This document shows positions 11,342 through 23,763 of a DNA stretch of 64,000 nucleotides, one piece after another. Source of the stretch: Nyssa sinensis (taxonomy: Eukaryota > Streptophyta > Magnoliopsida > Cornales > Nyssaceae); contig CM018036.1 in the NCBI GenBank assembly GCA_008638375.1, positions 18,087,832 to 18,151,831 of the forward strand. Reading direction: 5' to 3'. The first letter of the stretch is position 1. Every line of letters begins with the position of its first letter. The translations under genes and the position numbers were made by a program. The notes under the pieces are model-generated. The model saw only the letters and a program-made list of their open reading frames with translations. It had not been told where the DNA came from and made no database searches.

Positions 11342-12172
11342 GCTTGTTCTACCAAAGATCTAGGTCTTTCTTAGTATTCTCATCTTATTCCTAGATCATT
11401 AGCTCTTAGTTTAGAAATTTCTTTTTGTTATTTTTGGTAGTCTAGTTTTTTTTTTAAAAAAACAAAAATTTAAAAAAAAAAAATTATTTTCTTACTACTG
11501 CACTTGAATGTGATAGCCTATTTCCTATTTTCTTGAGTTGAACTGAATATTGGAGACTATGCTGTATATTTTTAATTTCTTTCATGTTTTGTAATTACTC
11601 TTTTCTACTTAGTTGTCTTCACACTTTTTATCTCACATTCACTCATTATCTTGCCATGCTCATTTAGTCATTGTGATGTTCTTATTGAAGTGAGGAATTA
11701 AACCAATTTTATGTTCAACTTTCAATGAGAACATGGCAAGAAGAATATTCTTGGGGTAATTTGAAAAATTATTAGACCAAATTTCCGTACATACTATATT
11801 GTGTTTTTTTTTTTTTTTGGTGCATGGAAAGGACTACCTTTAGGATATAGTCTAAAGTCACCAAGATTGTTTCACTATAGTTGTTTGTGCTTATTGTGAG
11901 TTGAATCATTCAACATTGTAGTGTAGTCATTGATATTGGTACATCTCATGATTAAATTTAATCAATTTCGTAATCTATTTCATAAGTTGATGTGTTGAGG
12001 GAGAGTTTGAATGCACATTGAGTATTTAAGATTGTTGTGAATATTGAAAATCTTGAAAACATATCTCATTGTCTCTAAAAAAAAATATTATTTGGATATT
12101 GAACTTTACATGTGAACTCAGAACTTTCTTTTGAAAAACTATTGTTTCGGAAGTAATAGTGAGGTTCTGCCC
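11342..12172 (+). other. Copia 3' non-coding spacer, no gene seen
   Basis: This is T- and A-rich sequence after the pol stop, with poly-A and poly-T runs at 11450-11480 and 11805-11818. A GAGGGAGAG purine run near 11998 could be a polypurine tract before a 3' LTR. I could not fix an LTR start because no second copy is in the window. Confidence 0.45.
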
Positions 12173-12284
12173 TGGTCGTTCGAACGACCATCGCATTTAT
12201 TGCAAGCCATTGGTAGTGCACCTCGTTCGAATGAGTGTGCAGTTTTTGAGGCGACACTTTGGTCATCCGAACGGTTATAAAAAG
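12173..12284 (+). promoter_or_regulatory. LTR-type promoter: perfect palindrome plus TATA box
   Basis: TGGTCGTTCGAACGACCA at 12173-12190 is a perfect 18-bp palindrome. Related TTCGAA-type motifs occur at about 12219-12232 and 12263-12273. TATAAAAAG follows at 12276-12284, and pyrimidine-rich sequence after it is typical of an R/U5 start. The position downstream of copia pol suggests the U3 of the D 3' LTR. Confidence 0.5.
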
Positions 12285-12832
12285 AGGTTTTTGGATTTCT
12301 TTTTCTTATCCGTTCTTTATTCTCTCTCACTATTCCAATATTTCCTCTCTCTCATATTTTTTCCATGCTTACTCATTTTCAAATTCCATTCCGATTAAAG
12401 TGTTGAAAACTTTGAGAGGGCCATTTTCACAGATCAAATTCTCTATTGGGTCATATCTCGTCATTCGGTGAGTTATTTTATTTCACGTCCTTCATTACTA
12501 GTTACTTTTCTAGAGATTTGAAAATTTAGAATAAATTTTTTTTTAGTGACCCTTAATGGATGATTATGAAAAACTTAATTTGGGACAAACAATAGTTTCA
12601 AAATGAATCCCGAGACCTTAAAATTTCAAGGTCGACTCCGAGACAAACAAATCCAAACAAATGAGGCTACGACTTATGTAAGGACAAATATTTAAAAATT
12701 CAAATGTTAAATAGGAAGCCAAATTGAAGCCTATGGGTTTTGAACCCTTGACCAAAATAAAAGAAATAATTAAGTCCTAAAAAGAAGCCACTTGGGCTAC
12801 CAACTATTTTGTGTTATAAAATACACATGAAA

Positions 12833-13165
12833 TATATATATATATATATGCACAATGAATGATTTAGAAATAATAAAAAAATAAAATAATTTTAACATGC
12901 TTAATATATATATATATATGTGTGCATATATATATATATACACACTACATGTGTGTGTGTGTGTAGTGTCGGTTGGTGTGTGTGTGTGTGTGAGAAATAT
13001 AATATGTATATATATATATACATATATATGACACAAAACACACACAACCCCAATTATTGCAAATTAGAAATGAGGTGTGGGTGATTGTGTGTGTAAGTGA
13101 ATGTGCAGTGAGTGTACAGTGTGCATGTGTGAGTATATGTGTGGGTGTGTATATATATATATATA
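12833..13165 (+). repeat. (TA)n / (GT)n cluster in LTR E
   Basis: Alternating TA runs (near 12834-12849, 12903-12919, 12927-12940, 13009-13029 and 13149-13168) and GT runs (12950-12962 and 12978-12990) occupy the presumed U3 part of the LTR. Confidence 0.85.
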
Positions 13166-14802
13166 TATGTCAACACACATTAGGTGCAGCATGTGTATAA
13201 CTTTTCTTACACTTGAGTGTGGCATGTGGTTTTTGTGAAATCAGAAACTATGAGAGGGTGTACAGGTCTGATTGTAAAGAGAGAAAACCAGGAAGAGAGA
13301 GAGAGAGAAAGAGAGATATTGTGGGTGTATATACTAGTGTGTGTTTGTGCATGTACGTGTAGGCATCTTCTTGGAGATCCAAAGATAGAAACAAGATCAA
13401 GAAGGGTGGAGCTAGGAGCAGAAGCAAAACGGTGAAATAGAGAGGGAGGTAGTCACTGTTGAGGAGGTATAACACACCAAAGTTTTACATTTTTCTTATT
13501 TTGAATTTGATGTATTATTTCAGTCCTTTTAAAAGCCCTATACTACTTGCATGCATTAGATTGACACTAGGGAACCATTATGAACGAACTGAGAGGGTTA
13601 GGAAGGCTTGAAAAGCCTTAGACTAAGCTTGGCCACCATTGACAAACTTCTCATGCAGCAGGTCTGAGGCGACCTTCATGAAGCTTGATTCTGACAGTTT
13701 AAACCTAAAACAGAACCTTCTAGCATTCCAAAAACCCTAAGACGCGACCCAAAACCTTAAGAAAAGACCCTTGAAAGCCGAGGTGCAGGTTTCGGGTTTT
13801 GAAACCACTTTAACAAAACTACACCAAAACCGAGTTTTGAGAAGAGAAACTCAAACCCCATAATCAGTAGGTCACCATAGAAGAAATCCCACAAGGTTTG
13901 GTGAAGAAATGGGTGTGTGCGACCTAGTTGCAGGTCTAGGTTGAACGAACCCACCATGGCCCTTAGAGTTTGATTTGAACTCTAAAATGAATGCCAAAAT
14001 AATTCTTAAACCCCTTGTAATCGATACCATTCAAGACAGAAAAAAGAGGCATCCTAAAAAGTCACGAAAATGGAAAAACTTGAAAACTGGATTTAGGGCA
14101 ACACGGGGGAAGAAAAAAGGAAGAAGATGAACAGTGGGAGGCTCGGTTCGAGTCAGTTTCAGGTTCAGGTCGGGACCCGACACTTCTCATAAACGGTATA
14201 AGTAGGACGGCGTCGTTTCAATCTCAGTGGGTTGACATTATTGTGACGTCATGCTGATGTCACAGACCAGTAGAGCCGGTCGATTCACAGCCAAACAGTG
14301 CCGGTTCACTTGGAACCTAACTGAACCGGTTGGTTTATTATAAAGTTTTTTAAAATTCTATTTTGACCCCCTAACTTTTGGTTAATTATGAAGTTACCCA
14401 GAAAATTAAATGAAAATTAATTTAAAATCCTTTTTAAATTAGGAAAATTGTCAAAACACCTCTAAGCCAAAAATTAGTCAAACGAAGCCCAATAAAATAA
14501 ATAAATAGTGTATTTTTACTAATTCGGGCATTCCAGAGTCAACGGTGGAGTCCGATTTGGGAAATTAAGTCCCAAAAAATAAAACATACAAATGGTAAAT
14601 GACTGTATTGCCCTTGACGATACCCAGGGTTAATTAAACATAAAAGATAGTCTATTTTAATTATGTCAGCCACTCTGGACCCAATGGTAGGGTCCGTTTA
14701 ATGAACCGAGGTCCCGAAAAATTTAGCTATACAACATGTGAAACTACCAAAATGCCCCTGATGCTATACGAAATCCAAATGAAGTCCGAATGGGACGAAA
14801 TC

Positions 14803-17800
14803 TGTCACGCCTCGAATTCCTGACCGAACCCGGGGACGCGACTAAACGAAACAAAGAAGAAAATAAATAGAAAGTGATGAATAAATAAATAAACTATTAT
14901 ACTAATTTATATACAAGCCTATTCCAGTAACATAACTATACATCCATCAATACACATACATTCCTGTTTTAAAAAAATTTCGGCAGAACCTCCTTTGTTT
15001 TTCGAACCTTTTTCCCCCTGATAATCACAATACATCATATAACATCATATAAATATAACTACATCACAATCCATCCTCACTCGATGGTCAAAACCTTATC
15101 AAAGTTAAATATACATTGTCTAATTATCCAATCCATCACATCTACTCCTACACTTAAACTAAAAGATCATTTATTACAATATACAATACCATTTCCATTC
15201 TTTTTAGAAACACACCAATCCTTTATAAAATCAAAATACGTCCCAAGGGTCAAACATTCTTCCAAATTTATTTCCTCTCCTTCATCAAGTCCCGCGTACC
15301 AGGAGCTTTAACTGAAACCTGTGCCCACGAATGGGTCAGCGCCAACATGCTGGTATGGTACAATACTAATGCAAGGAACAAAATTAAGACGTGGCATGTG
15401 CAAGTGTACAGGTATGTCTACATGCCTCCCTAATCATACATACAATACAATGGCAATGTACAACTTACATCTGTATAAAAACCCTATATCACGTTCACAA
15501 ATTCATCAACACAATGCACAGGCAATATGCGTGACACACCCATGCATCTCAATGTCACACCCATGTCTCATGATACGGTCCTTCCCCGCTGGCATGAGTA
15601 CCGCCACGTATGTCTCCTTTTCGGTGCGCCCCCGATGGAACGGAGTACCAACGGCCGAGTTTTGGGTTTTTCACCACAGGACCTACGCCCTCATAATGCA
15701 CCAGCACCTCGTGCTGACCCACACTATGCTTTCAAGGAATCACACTATGCCAATATGCCATGCTTTCATCATGCAATAATACAGTCCAAATGAAATGTCA
15801 CTTTCAAAAGCATATGCAACATACTTTAAATAATGCATCACAATGAAGATCAAATCACAAGACTTCATCCACAATGCTATGTGTCATACTCAATCAATCT
15901 CAACACTTACACAAATCCACATGTCACAATATCAACAAACCGTTTAAAACATAAATCACATATGATAATAACTCAAGAAGTAAATCACAATTCCCAAATA
16001 ATCTTAAAGAACACGTAAGCATATAAACAAAGTGTCTCAAAGCATCTCAAAGCAATAACTCCTATGTGATCTTCTATCAGCAGATAAGCACAAGAAGCAT
16101 TCAAGCAATATACACATCAATCCTAATTTAATTCTATTCCTTACTTAGTAAAGTACCATACCTGATCGGGTTATCTCAACCCTAAGAAGCCGTGTCCACT
16201 ACGTAGTCTAATCAACCAGGTTCATCTTTAGTCCACAGTTCAGCAGTTCAAGAAAACACACCGGCAGGTTGATCGAGTCAGCCAACCATTTTAAATCCAG
16301 TTTCATCAGCTTCTTCAACCTTTTTCCCTCAAGCAGATGACGATCCTGACAGATTTTGTCCCTCTATCATCCCATCCATCTTATCATCCCATCCATCAGA
16401 TATTGAAGAATTTTTCCTTCCTTCATCTTATGGTCACTTAAGTTACCAACGCACACCCGCTGCCAAATCATCCTTGCAACCATTGAGAATCGATGCTACT
16501 TGGAGAATAATCAAGGACTACCTTATATGCAGGATTTAACATGGCAGTTGTAGCCAACACACCAACAAGTTCGCCAGTAACGAAGAAACTCTAGGGCTTA
16601 GTTCTAGCCTTGACCCCATACTCGAATTGGATAATCGAATTACTACGTACATTCCTCACTGTGCCATATAACTTCCTTCCAACACCAAGTATCAAGTCAC
16701 ACCAAACATCCTCAACAAAATCCATTCTAGCTTCATAACCTCTTTAGGCTTGGCTTCAATCAAATCCCCAAGTGAAAATGGGAACAACTCTATGTAACAA
16801 CTACCAAGTATCATCCTGTCCTTGGCCATTTCTGTTTATACAGATTTGTCCACCAATTCCAACTACTGAATTCAAACTCTAGCTTCCCTTTACTCAGAAC
16901 ACCTGCTTTTCCTATTAGCCCGTTGCAACCCGAACAATCAGCCTCTACGCTGTCTCATTCCCATCGCTGGAGTACTGCTGCTTCGTGCTCCTTCAATCCG
17001 CATCACCAACTAAACCCCCACTGTCCCTAACCTTTCCTCCAAAATCAAATCCTCCAACCTCAACTTCATCACGGCAACTACATCTCTTCTAAACAATCCC
17101 TATTGCATTCACGTCTATACTAATTTTCCTGTTGCTGGAATAACACCCAACTGAACCAATCCAGCCCTGTAACAACTGCACGTTCTACCTCGAGTCCATC
17201 ACAGGAACTGCCTCCGTTCCTGCAATGGCCCTGCTGTACTCACGGCCTGTGCTTCCTCAAGCCGCAACTGCTACACTTGGTCTTGCGACAGGAACTCCAA
17301 GTGTTGCAGGTTAACTCCAACACCTATAAGCCCCCTTTAACCTCACCATCTCTTTTTCCTGGAGGTATTTCACAACCCATCCTTATGGCCTTCCATTCTA
17401 AATTCATCACAGCAACCACTACACACACTGTTCAGCCGCATCAAAACCCCCTCTGCTCCAACGCTACACAAACATACACACACTCACACAAATATACGTA
17501 TACATATATATATATGTATATTTATCCCCCAAAAATCTACTTCTGATTAGCTGTAGTATCAATCTCTCTCTGCCTCTGGTTTCCCTCCGAACAGGGTCTG
17601 ATGATGGGTCCGACGAGAGAGCTGATCTGATAGGAACAATGGAACTCCGGGTAGGGGTCGACCGTAACAACTGAACTCGGCATAGCCGATTCTATCACTG
17701 TTGATTTCAAGGTTGATGGTTGAGTCGGCAATCGCAGAACATGGTTCGATCATCTCCCCCCAAAAAGGATATTGAACACCTTGTATGCTTCCACAATCGT

Positions 17801-18188
17801 AGGGACGACCGAAGATGCTGGAGATGTTGCCGGAGGTGCCCGAGTCTCTGATCTTCATGGCGACACGCCAGGATTCCCAAATGCTCCCTCTCTCTCAACT
17901 GCTCTCTCTCTCTTTTTCCCTTTCTCTCTTTCACGCGACCTGTCCCTGCCTCACTGATTTCCTTCCTTTTTCATTTCCTTCGGTCCCCCAGCAGCTTCCT
18001 TGAAGCTTCCTTATATACCATAATATAATATAATATGATATCATATCTATATATATTATGTTGTCCCTTTTTATTTCTTTCATTTCATTTTTTTTCTAAA
18101 TTATTAAAAATTTATTTAAAAATTGAAGACATTCAAATGGTGTTCATTTTAAAACAAAAATTTCTTTCCACAATTTCAGATCTCTACA
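14803..18188 (-). mobile_element. Solo LTR F (gypsy), 3386 bp, nested in LTR E
   Basis: On the - strand it starts TGTAGAGATCTG at 18188 and ends GAGGCGTGACA at 14803. The duplication AAATC stands at 14798-14802 and 18189-18193. It is the same family as LTR B: the starts match (TGTAGAGA) and long blocks align in reverse, for example 15000-15300 with 5390-5090. No primer-binding site or coding adjoins either end, so it is solo. It dates after E, which it splits. Confidence 0.92.
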
Positions 18189-19366
18189 AAATCGATACCA
18201 ATAGAAGCCCAAACACTCGTGAGACTTTGCACATGATTAAATGATGAATCGGGGTCAGAATTTCATGAAGCGTAAAATGACCAAAATGCCCCTAGGCATA
18301 GTAAGTGCAAAGTAGGGACCAAATAAAGGCCAATCTGATCTAATAAATTATCCTAGGCATAATTAAGACTTTAGAACAGTCAACGTATAAAATAAGAAAT
18401 GACCGATGTGTCCCGATGATCAAAAGTAGATACCAAATGAAGTCCAAAAGACTTAAAAAATTATATATAAGATATATAGAACATTCTGAGGACCAAGATA
18501 GGGTCTAGTACAAGAATGACCAAATTACCATTTCACCCTTTTTAGTCAAGATATCCAAATTGAGTTCCGCGAAAGCCTAAACCGACTTTCTTCGACATTT
18601 CAGACCTAATGGTTGAGTTTATTTTAGTAAAATAGAAACTCATGAAATAAAAGCATAAAATTTGATGAATAGCATAAATTCATGTGACAATAAACTGAGA
18701 TATACTTGTGAATCTTAGGAACACCTAAGGGAAAGGAGAAGACTGTTTGACCATTTTAGACGGATACGGTAGAGGGACTGCATCCTCACTGGTTAATTCA
18801 GTTACACAGTGAGCACGACTTTATAGGGTTGAGGCAAACCCACCAGGTATGATATTTTGCTAAGTAAAGAATAGGATTAAGTTAGGAATGATTTGCATGT
18901 TGATTGAATGAATCATATGTTTATTTGATGTTAGAAAATCACATAAGGGATGTTGCTTTAAAAAGAAACCTTGAGTTGATTGTTTATGTTGCTTATGTGT
19001 TTCTTGTTGCTCCGTGGGAATATGATTTGTTCTATGTGTTGGTGTTGTACGTGATTTATGTTTTTTTGGAGAGTTGTTAAGATTGTGAACACATGACTTG
19101 AGTATGTATGTACGTTGATCATGTATTGTATACTTTCATGTGGAAGAGGTTTTATAATTCAGATGCTGTGATTGCTTTAAGTGGAATACATTGTTAAAAG
19201 CATGCTCCATGTGTTGGTAAATTGCTTATCTGAGATTGTATTATTGCATGGTGGAATCAAGGTATATTGGAATGGTGTGATTCATTGAAAGCATAGTGTG
19301 GGTTGAGCACGTGGTGCTATGCATTATGAAGGTGTAGATCCTGTAGTGAGAGACCCAAAATTGGAC

Positions 19367-19553
19367 ATTACATTGGTACTCAGGTTCCATCAGATATGTT
19401 CTAAAAATGAGACATTGTATTGGTACTCAGGTTCCATCGGATGTGTTTCAAAAATGAGACGTTGCCTTGGTGCCCAGAATCCATCGGATGTGTTCCATAA
19501 ACAGGTATTGGTACTCAGGTTCCATCGGATGTGTTCCGAAAATGAGACATGGG
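19367..19553 (+). repeat. Four tandem copies of a ~45-bp unit in LTR E
   Basis: The unit starts TTGGTACTCAGGTTCCATC, continues GGATGTGTTCCGAAAATG and ends AGACAT. It repeats four times, with the third copy diverged and shortened. LTRs B and C have a single related block at the same relative place (GTGAAGCGAGACAT), so the array is an expansion specific to E. Confidence 0.75.
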
Positions 19554-20055
19554 TCCAGCATAGAGTGACATGGGTGTGTCACGTATATTTGCATAAGAAC
19601 GCATAAATGAATTCAAGGAGGTAGTATAGAGTTTGTATGAATGTGTTCTGAATCTTGTCAGTGCATTGTATGATTATATTGAATGACATGTAGATATAAA
19701 TGTACACTTGCACATGCCACGCCTTAATTTTGTTCCTTGCATTAGCATTATATTATACCAGCAGTTGAGCTGACCCATTTGTGGGATAACATATTACAGA
19801 TGATGCTCCCGGCACTTGAGACTTGAGAAAGTCTTACAGAGTGGAAGAAACATGAACTTAGAAGTATATTTGGCCCTTAGGGTGCATTTTGTGATGTACG
19901 GGCTTAAGCCCAAGATGACATGCTATATGTATGTTGACGAAAATGAATGTAAGCTAAGTTGAACTCGTTAGATTGTCCTTTACCTTTACTTTATTTCCTT
20001 TTAGTTTCGTTACACTCACCCTCGGGTTCGTGAAAATTCCGGGCGTGACAAATTT

Positions 20056-20728
20056 TCTTTTCCATCTAGTCTAGAACTAGTTTGAGACTATTAGCACAGT
20101 CACTTGGACGTAAATCCATCTTAGGATATCATTTTTTCCATTCATTCTTGGATCATGGCTCAAGCCACTACTATCCATCACACTTTACATATCTTGTTTC
20201 TATGGTGAGCTCCATTGATGTTGCCACCTTGGAGACTCCTCTCACTATGGAGCGATGGACCACGACGAGACACGGGACAGTCACAGTAGATCGATCTATC
20301 ATTATAGATCATTTTAACAGTACTCTAGTTCGTCATCAGTTTACTACCTGTGGCTGGGGTTCTCTTCTTTCTATATCTGGACCCGTAGACGTTCCTTTAG
20401 TTCACGAGTTCTACACGAACCTGCAACCTCGTATCATTGATCTGTCGGTTGCAATTTATGCTCGGGGTATTTCATTCACCTTTACCCAAATACCATTGCT
20501 TCTTTTCTTCAACTTCCTCGAGTCGCTCAACCATACTATCATGTCCTTGGTGCTGATCCTGCCACTGAGGAGGTAGTTGCCGCTGCTCTGTAGAGAGATG
20601 GGTTGCCTGTGTTTTAGACATATGGCACTTGTATTGATCATGCTCTGTTGACTAAGGACTATTGGTTCCTCAATCTTGTTGTCTCTTTGGTGTTGGCCCC
20701 CACGATCCACACCAACACTATTACTCCC
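20056..20728 (+). pseudogene. Plant env-like / 'putative plant transposon protein' remnant
   Basis: The readable segment from 20220 gives TRHGTVTVDRSIIIDHFN, then CGWGSLLSISGPVDVPLVHEFY and TNLQPRIIDLSVAIYARGISF. After a shift and stops, LTKDYWFLNLVVSLVL and HTNTITPD follow. The pattern GW...L....G.V...LV.EFY.N followed by LT..Y.LLN.VV resembles the domain found in Athila/SIRE env-like ORFs and other plant transposons. That would suit its place downstream of copia D, but the link is uncertain because LTR E intervenes. Coding stops abruptly at the CACTA-type sequence near 20729. No intact protein is possible. Confidence 0.4.
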
Positions 20729-20735
20729 GACTAAG

Positions 20736-20812
20736 CCCTTTAACGACGAATTTGAAGCATCGCTAAAAATTGTTGCTTGTCTTTTAGCGACGCCTGTGTG
20801 TGCGTCGCTGAA
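20736..20812 (+). repeat. Left subterminal repeats of element G
   Basis: Motifs GCATCGCTAAAA, TTTTAGCGACGCC and GTGTGCGTCGCTGAAA are arranged as facing palindromic halves. They match motifs at the right end in inverted orientation. In CACTA elements such motifs are transposase binding sites. Confidence 0.65.
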
Positions 20813-21242
20813 ATTTTTTTTTTTTTGGCCCCTTTTTTTACCTGAATTATTTGTTTTATTCCTGTTTAAACCTGTATCAATCATCCTGATATATAATAAA
20901 ATCCAAACATTCTAAAATCAATATATTAAAAGAAAAATAGATTCACATATATATATATATATATTATACTAATTACTTACATTTATAAAAGTACAATTTA
21001 ACAATAGATACAAAAATAAAAAATTGTCTCAGAAAATGTAATTACAGATGTCCATAAAAAGAAAAAAAAATCAAGAAAAATAATAAGTCCCGATGCAAAA
21101 TAGAAAGACGGTGGCACAATAATCCCAATCAATCTGAAATAAAGATCAAATGATATATATTAGAACACTTATTAAATATATATAAAAATGAATATATTGT
21201 TTTTTTTTTTCATGCATAAATAATAAAAACGACATAAAGTAG

Positions 21243-23047
21243 CATAAGTTGTAAACCACTAATCCGAACTGATTGCCGTAAGTTTGCGGTAGTGTATTTT
21301 TTCATTTGTGAGGTGTGTGATGGGGTTTTGAGATAGTTAGGCAGATATCCGATATTTTGGTTCGTCAAAACCCCAAAATGGGCCTTTTTGGAGCAGAAAC
21401 TTGCAAAAGTTTCAAACCGGGCATTCGAACCGAGTGTCGTAAGTTAGTGCAAGTCTATTTTATCATTTGAGAGGTGTGTGATGGGGTTTCAAGGTCGGTA
21501 GGCCGATGTCTGACATTTTGGTCTGTCAAAACTCTAAAATGGGCATTTTCGGAGTAGAAAACTTGCATAAGTTTCAAACTGATGATCCGAAATGAGTGTT
21601 GTAAGTTCGTACAAGTCTATTTTATCATTTGGGAGGTGTGTGATGGGGTTTCGGGGTTGGTAGGCCGATATCCAGCATTTTGGTCTGTCAAAATCCCAAA
21701 ATGGAGCTTTTTGGAGCAGAAAGTTGCATAAGTTTGAAACGGGTGATCCGAATTGAGTGTCGTAAGTTTGTGCAAGTCTATTTTATCATTTGTGAGGTGT
21801 GTGATGAGGTTTCAGGGTAGTTAGGCAGATATTTGGTGTTTTGGTCTGTCAAACCCCAGAATGAGCATTTTTGGAGTAGAAACTTGCATAAGTTTCTGAC
21901 CGGTGATCCGAATCGAGTGCCGTAAGTTGGTGCAAGTCTATTTTATCATTTGGGAGGTGTGTGATGGGGTTTCAGGGTTGGTAGGTCGATATCTGGCATT
22001 TTGGTCTGTCAAAACTCCAAAATAGGCCTTTTCAGAGTAGAAACTTGCATAAGTTTCAAACCGGTGATCCGAACCAAGTGTTGTAAGTTGGTGTTGGTCC
22101 ATCAAAATCCTAAAATTGAGCTTTTTAGAGCGGAAAGTTACATAAGTTTGAAACAGGTGATCCGAATTGAGTGCCGTAAGTTTGTGCAATTCTATTTTAT
22201 CATTTGTGAGGTGTGTGATCAGGTTTTGGGGTAGTTAGGCGAATATCCGGTGTTTTGGTCTGTCAAAACTCTAGAATGAGCATTTTTGGAGCAAAAACTT
22301 GATCCAAACTGAGTGCCGTAAGTTGGTGCAAGTCTATTTTATCATTTGGGAGGTGTGTGATGGGGTTTCATGGTCGGTAGGCCGATATCTGGCATTTTGG
22401 TCCTTCAAAACTCCAAAATGGGCATTTTCGGAGCAAAAACTTGCATAAGTTTCAAACCGGTGATCTGAACCAAGTGTTGTAAGTTCGTACAAGTTTATTT
22501 TATCATTTGGGAGGTGTGTGATGGGGTTTCGGGGTTGGTAGGCCGATATCCGGCATTTTGGGCCGTCAAAACCCCAAAATAGAGCTTTTTGGAGCGGAAC
22601 GTTGCATAAGTTTGAAACGGGTGATCCAAATTGAGTGCCGTAAGTTCATGCAAGTCTATTTTATCATTTTTGAGGTGTGTGATGAGGTTTTAGGGTAGTT
22701 AGGCCGATATCCGATGTTTTGGTCAATCAAAACCCTAGAATGGGCATTTTTGGAGTAGAAACTTGCATAATTTTCTAACCGGTGATCCGAATCGAGTGCC
22801 ATAAGTTCATGCAAGTCTATTTTATCATTTGGGAGGTGTGTGATGGGGTTTCAGGATCGGTAGGCTAATATATGGCATTTTGGTCCATCAAAACTCTAAA
22901 ATGGGCATTTTTAAAGTAGAAACTTGCATAAGTTTCAAACCGGTGATCCGAACCGAGTGTTGTAAGTTCGTGCAAGTCTATTTTATTATTTGTGAGGTGT
23001 GTGATGAGGTTTCGGGGTAGTTAGGTAGATATTCGGTGTTTCTGTCT
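21243..23047 (+). repeat. 160-bp satellite, about 11 copies in a T-G-G' trimer order
   Basis: GAGGTGTGTGATG recurs about every 160 bp (near 21313, 21472, 21632, 21793, 21953, 22207, 22349, 22510, 22670, 22832 and 22995). Copies fall into three types. T has TAGTTAGGCAGATAT. G has TCGGTAGGCCGATAT and GGGCATTTTCGGAG. G' has GGAGCTTTTTGGAGC and AAGTTTGAAACGGG. Their order is mostly T-G-G', giving a higher-order period near 480 bp. One G' is truncated near 22090 and one T has an internal deletion near 22300. Confidence 0.88.
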
Positions 23048-23180
23048 ACAATCTAAATAGTTCACTTGTATATATATATATATATATATATATCTGTGTG
23101 TGTGTTTGTGTAATAGATGGTGCAACATATAATATTTATATAAAAGAGGAATATAATGTGAAGTGTTGCATGTGGAATAC
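23047..23180. repeat. (TA)n and (GT)n tract after the satellite
   Basis: A TA run at about 23069-23093 is followed by TGTGTGTGTG. It lies between the satellite and the B3 fragment; nothing coding is seen. Confidence 0.7.
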
Positions 23181-23763
23181 CTTCTGCCATAGAAGATGTA
23201 GCTTCCTTGATCTCATGCGCTACATGGGGTTCCCTTTTTATCTCACAAGCTAACTCAAATACTGGAAACTCTTTCTCGCAAGCACTTGAATCAAACCCAC
23301 ACACATTAAAATGCATGTCTCCTATATGCTCAAATACTGCAAAATCTCTGAGATAGAGGCCATGGTGTTGCGCAAAATTATCCCAACCTTATCGGAAGTA
23401 AATAAATCCTTTGGCACATTTACCAATTTTAACATGCCATGGCCCTTTACAACTTGTTAGAATTGCTTCTTCTGATTTTACTTCACCTAGTTGTCCACAA
23501 AAAGCCAGTGGAATGCGCTGTGCAAATTTGAAATTCAAAAAACTTTATTAGAGTGATTGAGTTACTATGAAATGTTGTTATATTAAGAAGAGAAAAGACA
23601 CTTGGACTGACCACACACACAAACACAGATATACATACATACATATATATATATATAGAGAGAGAGAGAGAGGACATACAAGTTATGTAAGGAAACCAGG
23701 CATCATGACCTTGACGAAATGCCTGGAAATGGGAAGCTTTCTTTCTATCCGAGAAGAAGACAT
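23181..23763 (-). pseudogene. REM-type B3 DNA-binding domain gene fragment, two exons
   Basis: Exon 1 (23763-23680) encodes 28 codons with ISRHFVKVMMPGFLT, the start of a B3 domain. A GTATGT donor and a CACAG acceptor bound a 162-bp intron. Exon 2 (23517-23181) continues RIPLAFCGQLGE, then LTSCKGPWHVKIGKCAKGF, WDNFAQHHGLYLRDFAVFEH and MHFNVCGFDSSACEKEF. It ends at a GTATTC donor. The order IP..F, W.VK, GW..F...H.L..GD..VF and F.V.IFD.S fits the REM subfamily, which are plant nuclear DNA-binding proteins. Stops occur at the end of exon 1 and before GWDNF. It is an isolated N-terminal piece inside a transposon, so capture is likely. Confidence 0.78.

Larger units (their letters stand above)
12581..20050 (+). 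mobile_element. Solo LTR E (gypsy), about 4.08 kb without nested LTR F
   Basis: The 3' end GGGCGTGACA at 20050 is the family LTR terminus, and AATTT follows it. At the other end AATTT at 12577-12581 abuts GGGACAAAC. The terminal TG shares the last T of this run, so a one-base loss in the T-run is inferred. The next bases are not a primer-binding site, so this is a solo LTR. It carries (TA)n/(GT)n tracts at 12.8-13.2 kb, a GA-rich leader-like stretch at 13.29 kb, and blocks shared with LTRs B and C near its 3' end. Solo LTR F interrupts it. Confidence 0.72.

Noticed and set aside
20716..20720. CACTA at 20716 as the left tip of element G.
   Set aside because: The bases up to about 20728 still read as the upstream env-like coding (HTNTITPD), so the tip must lie to the right.
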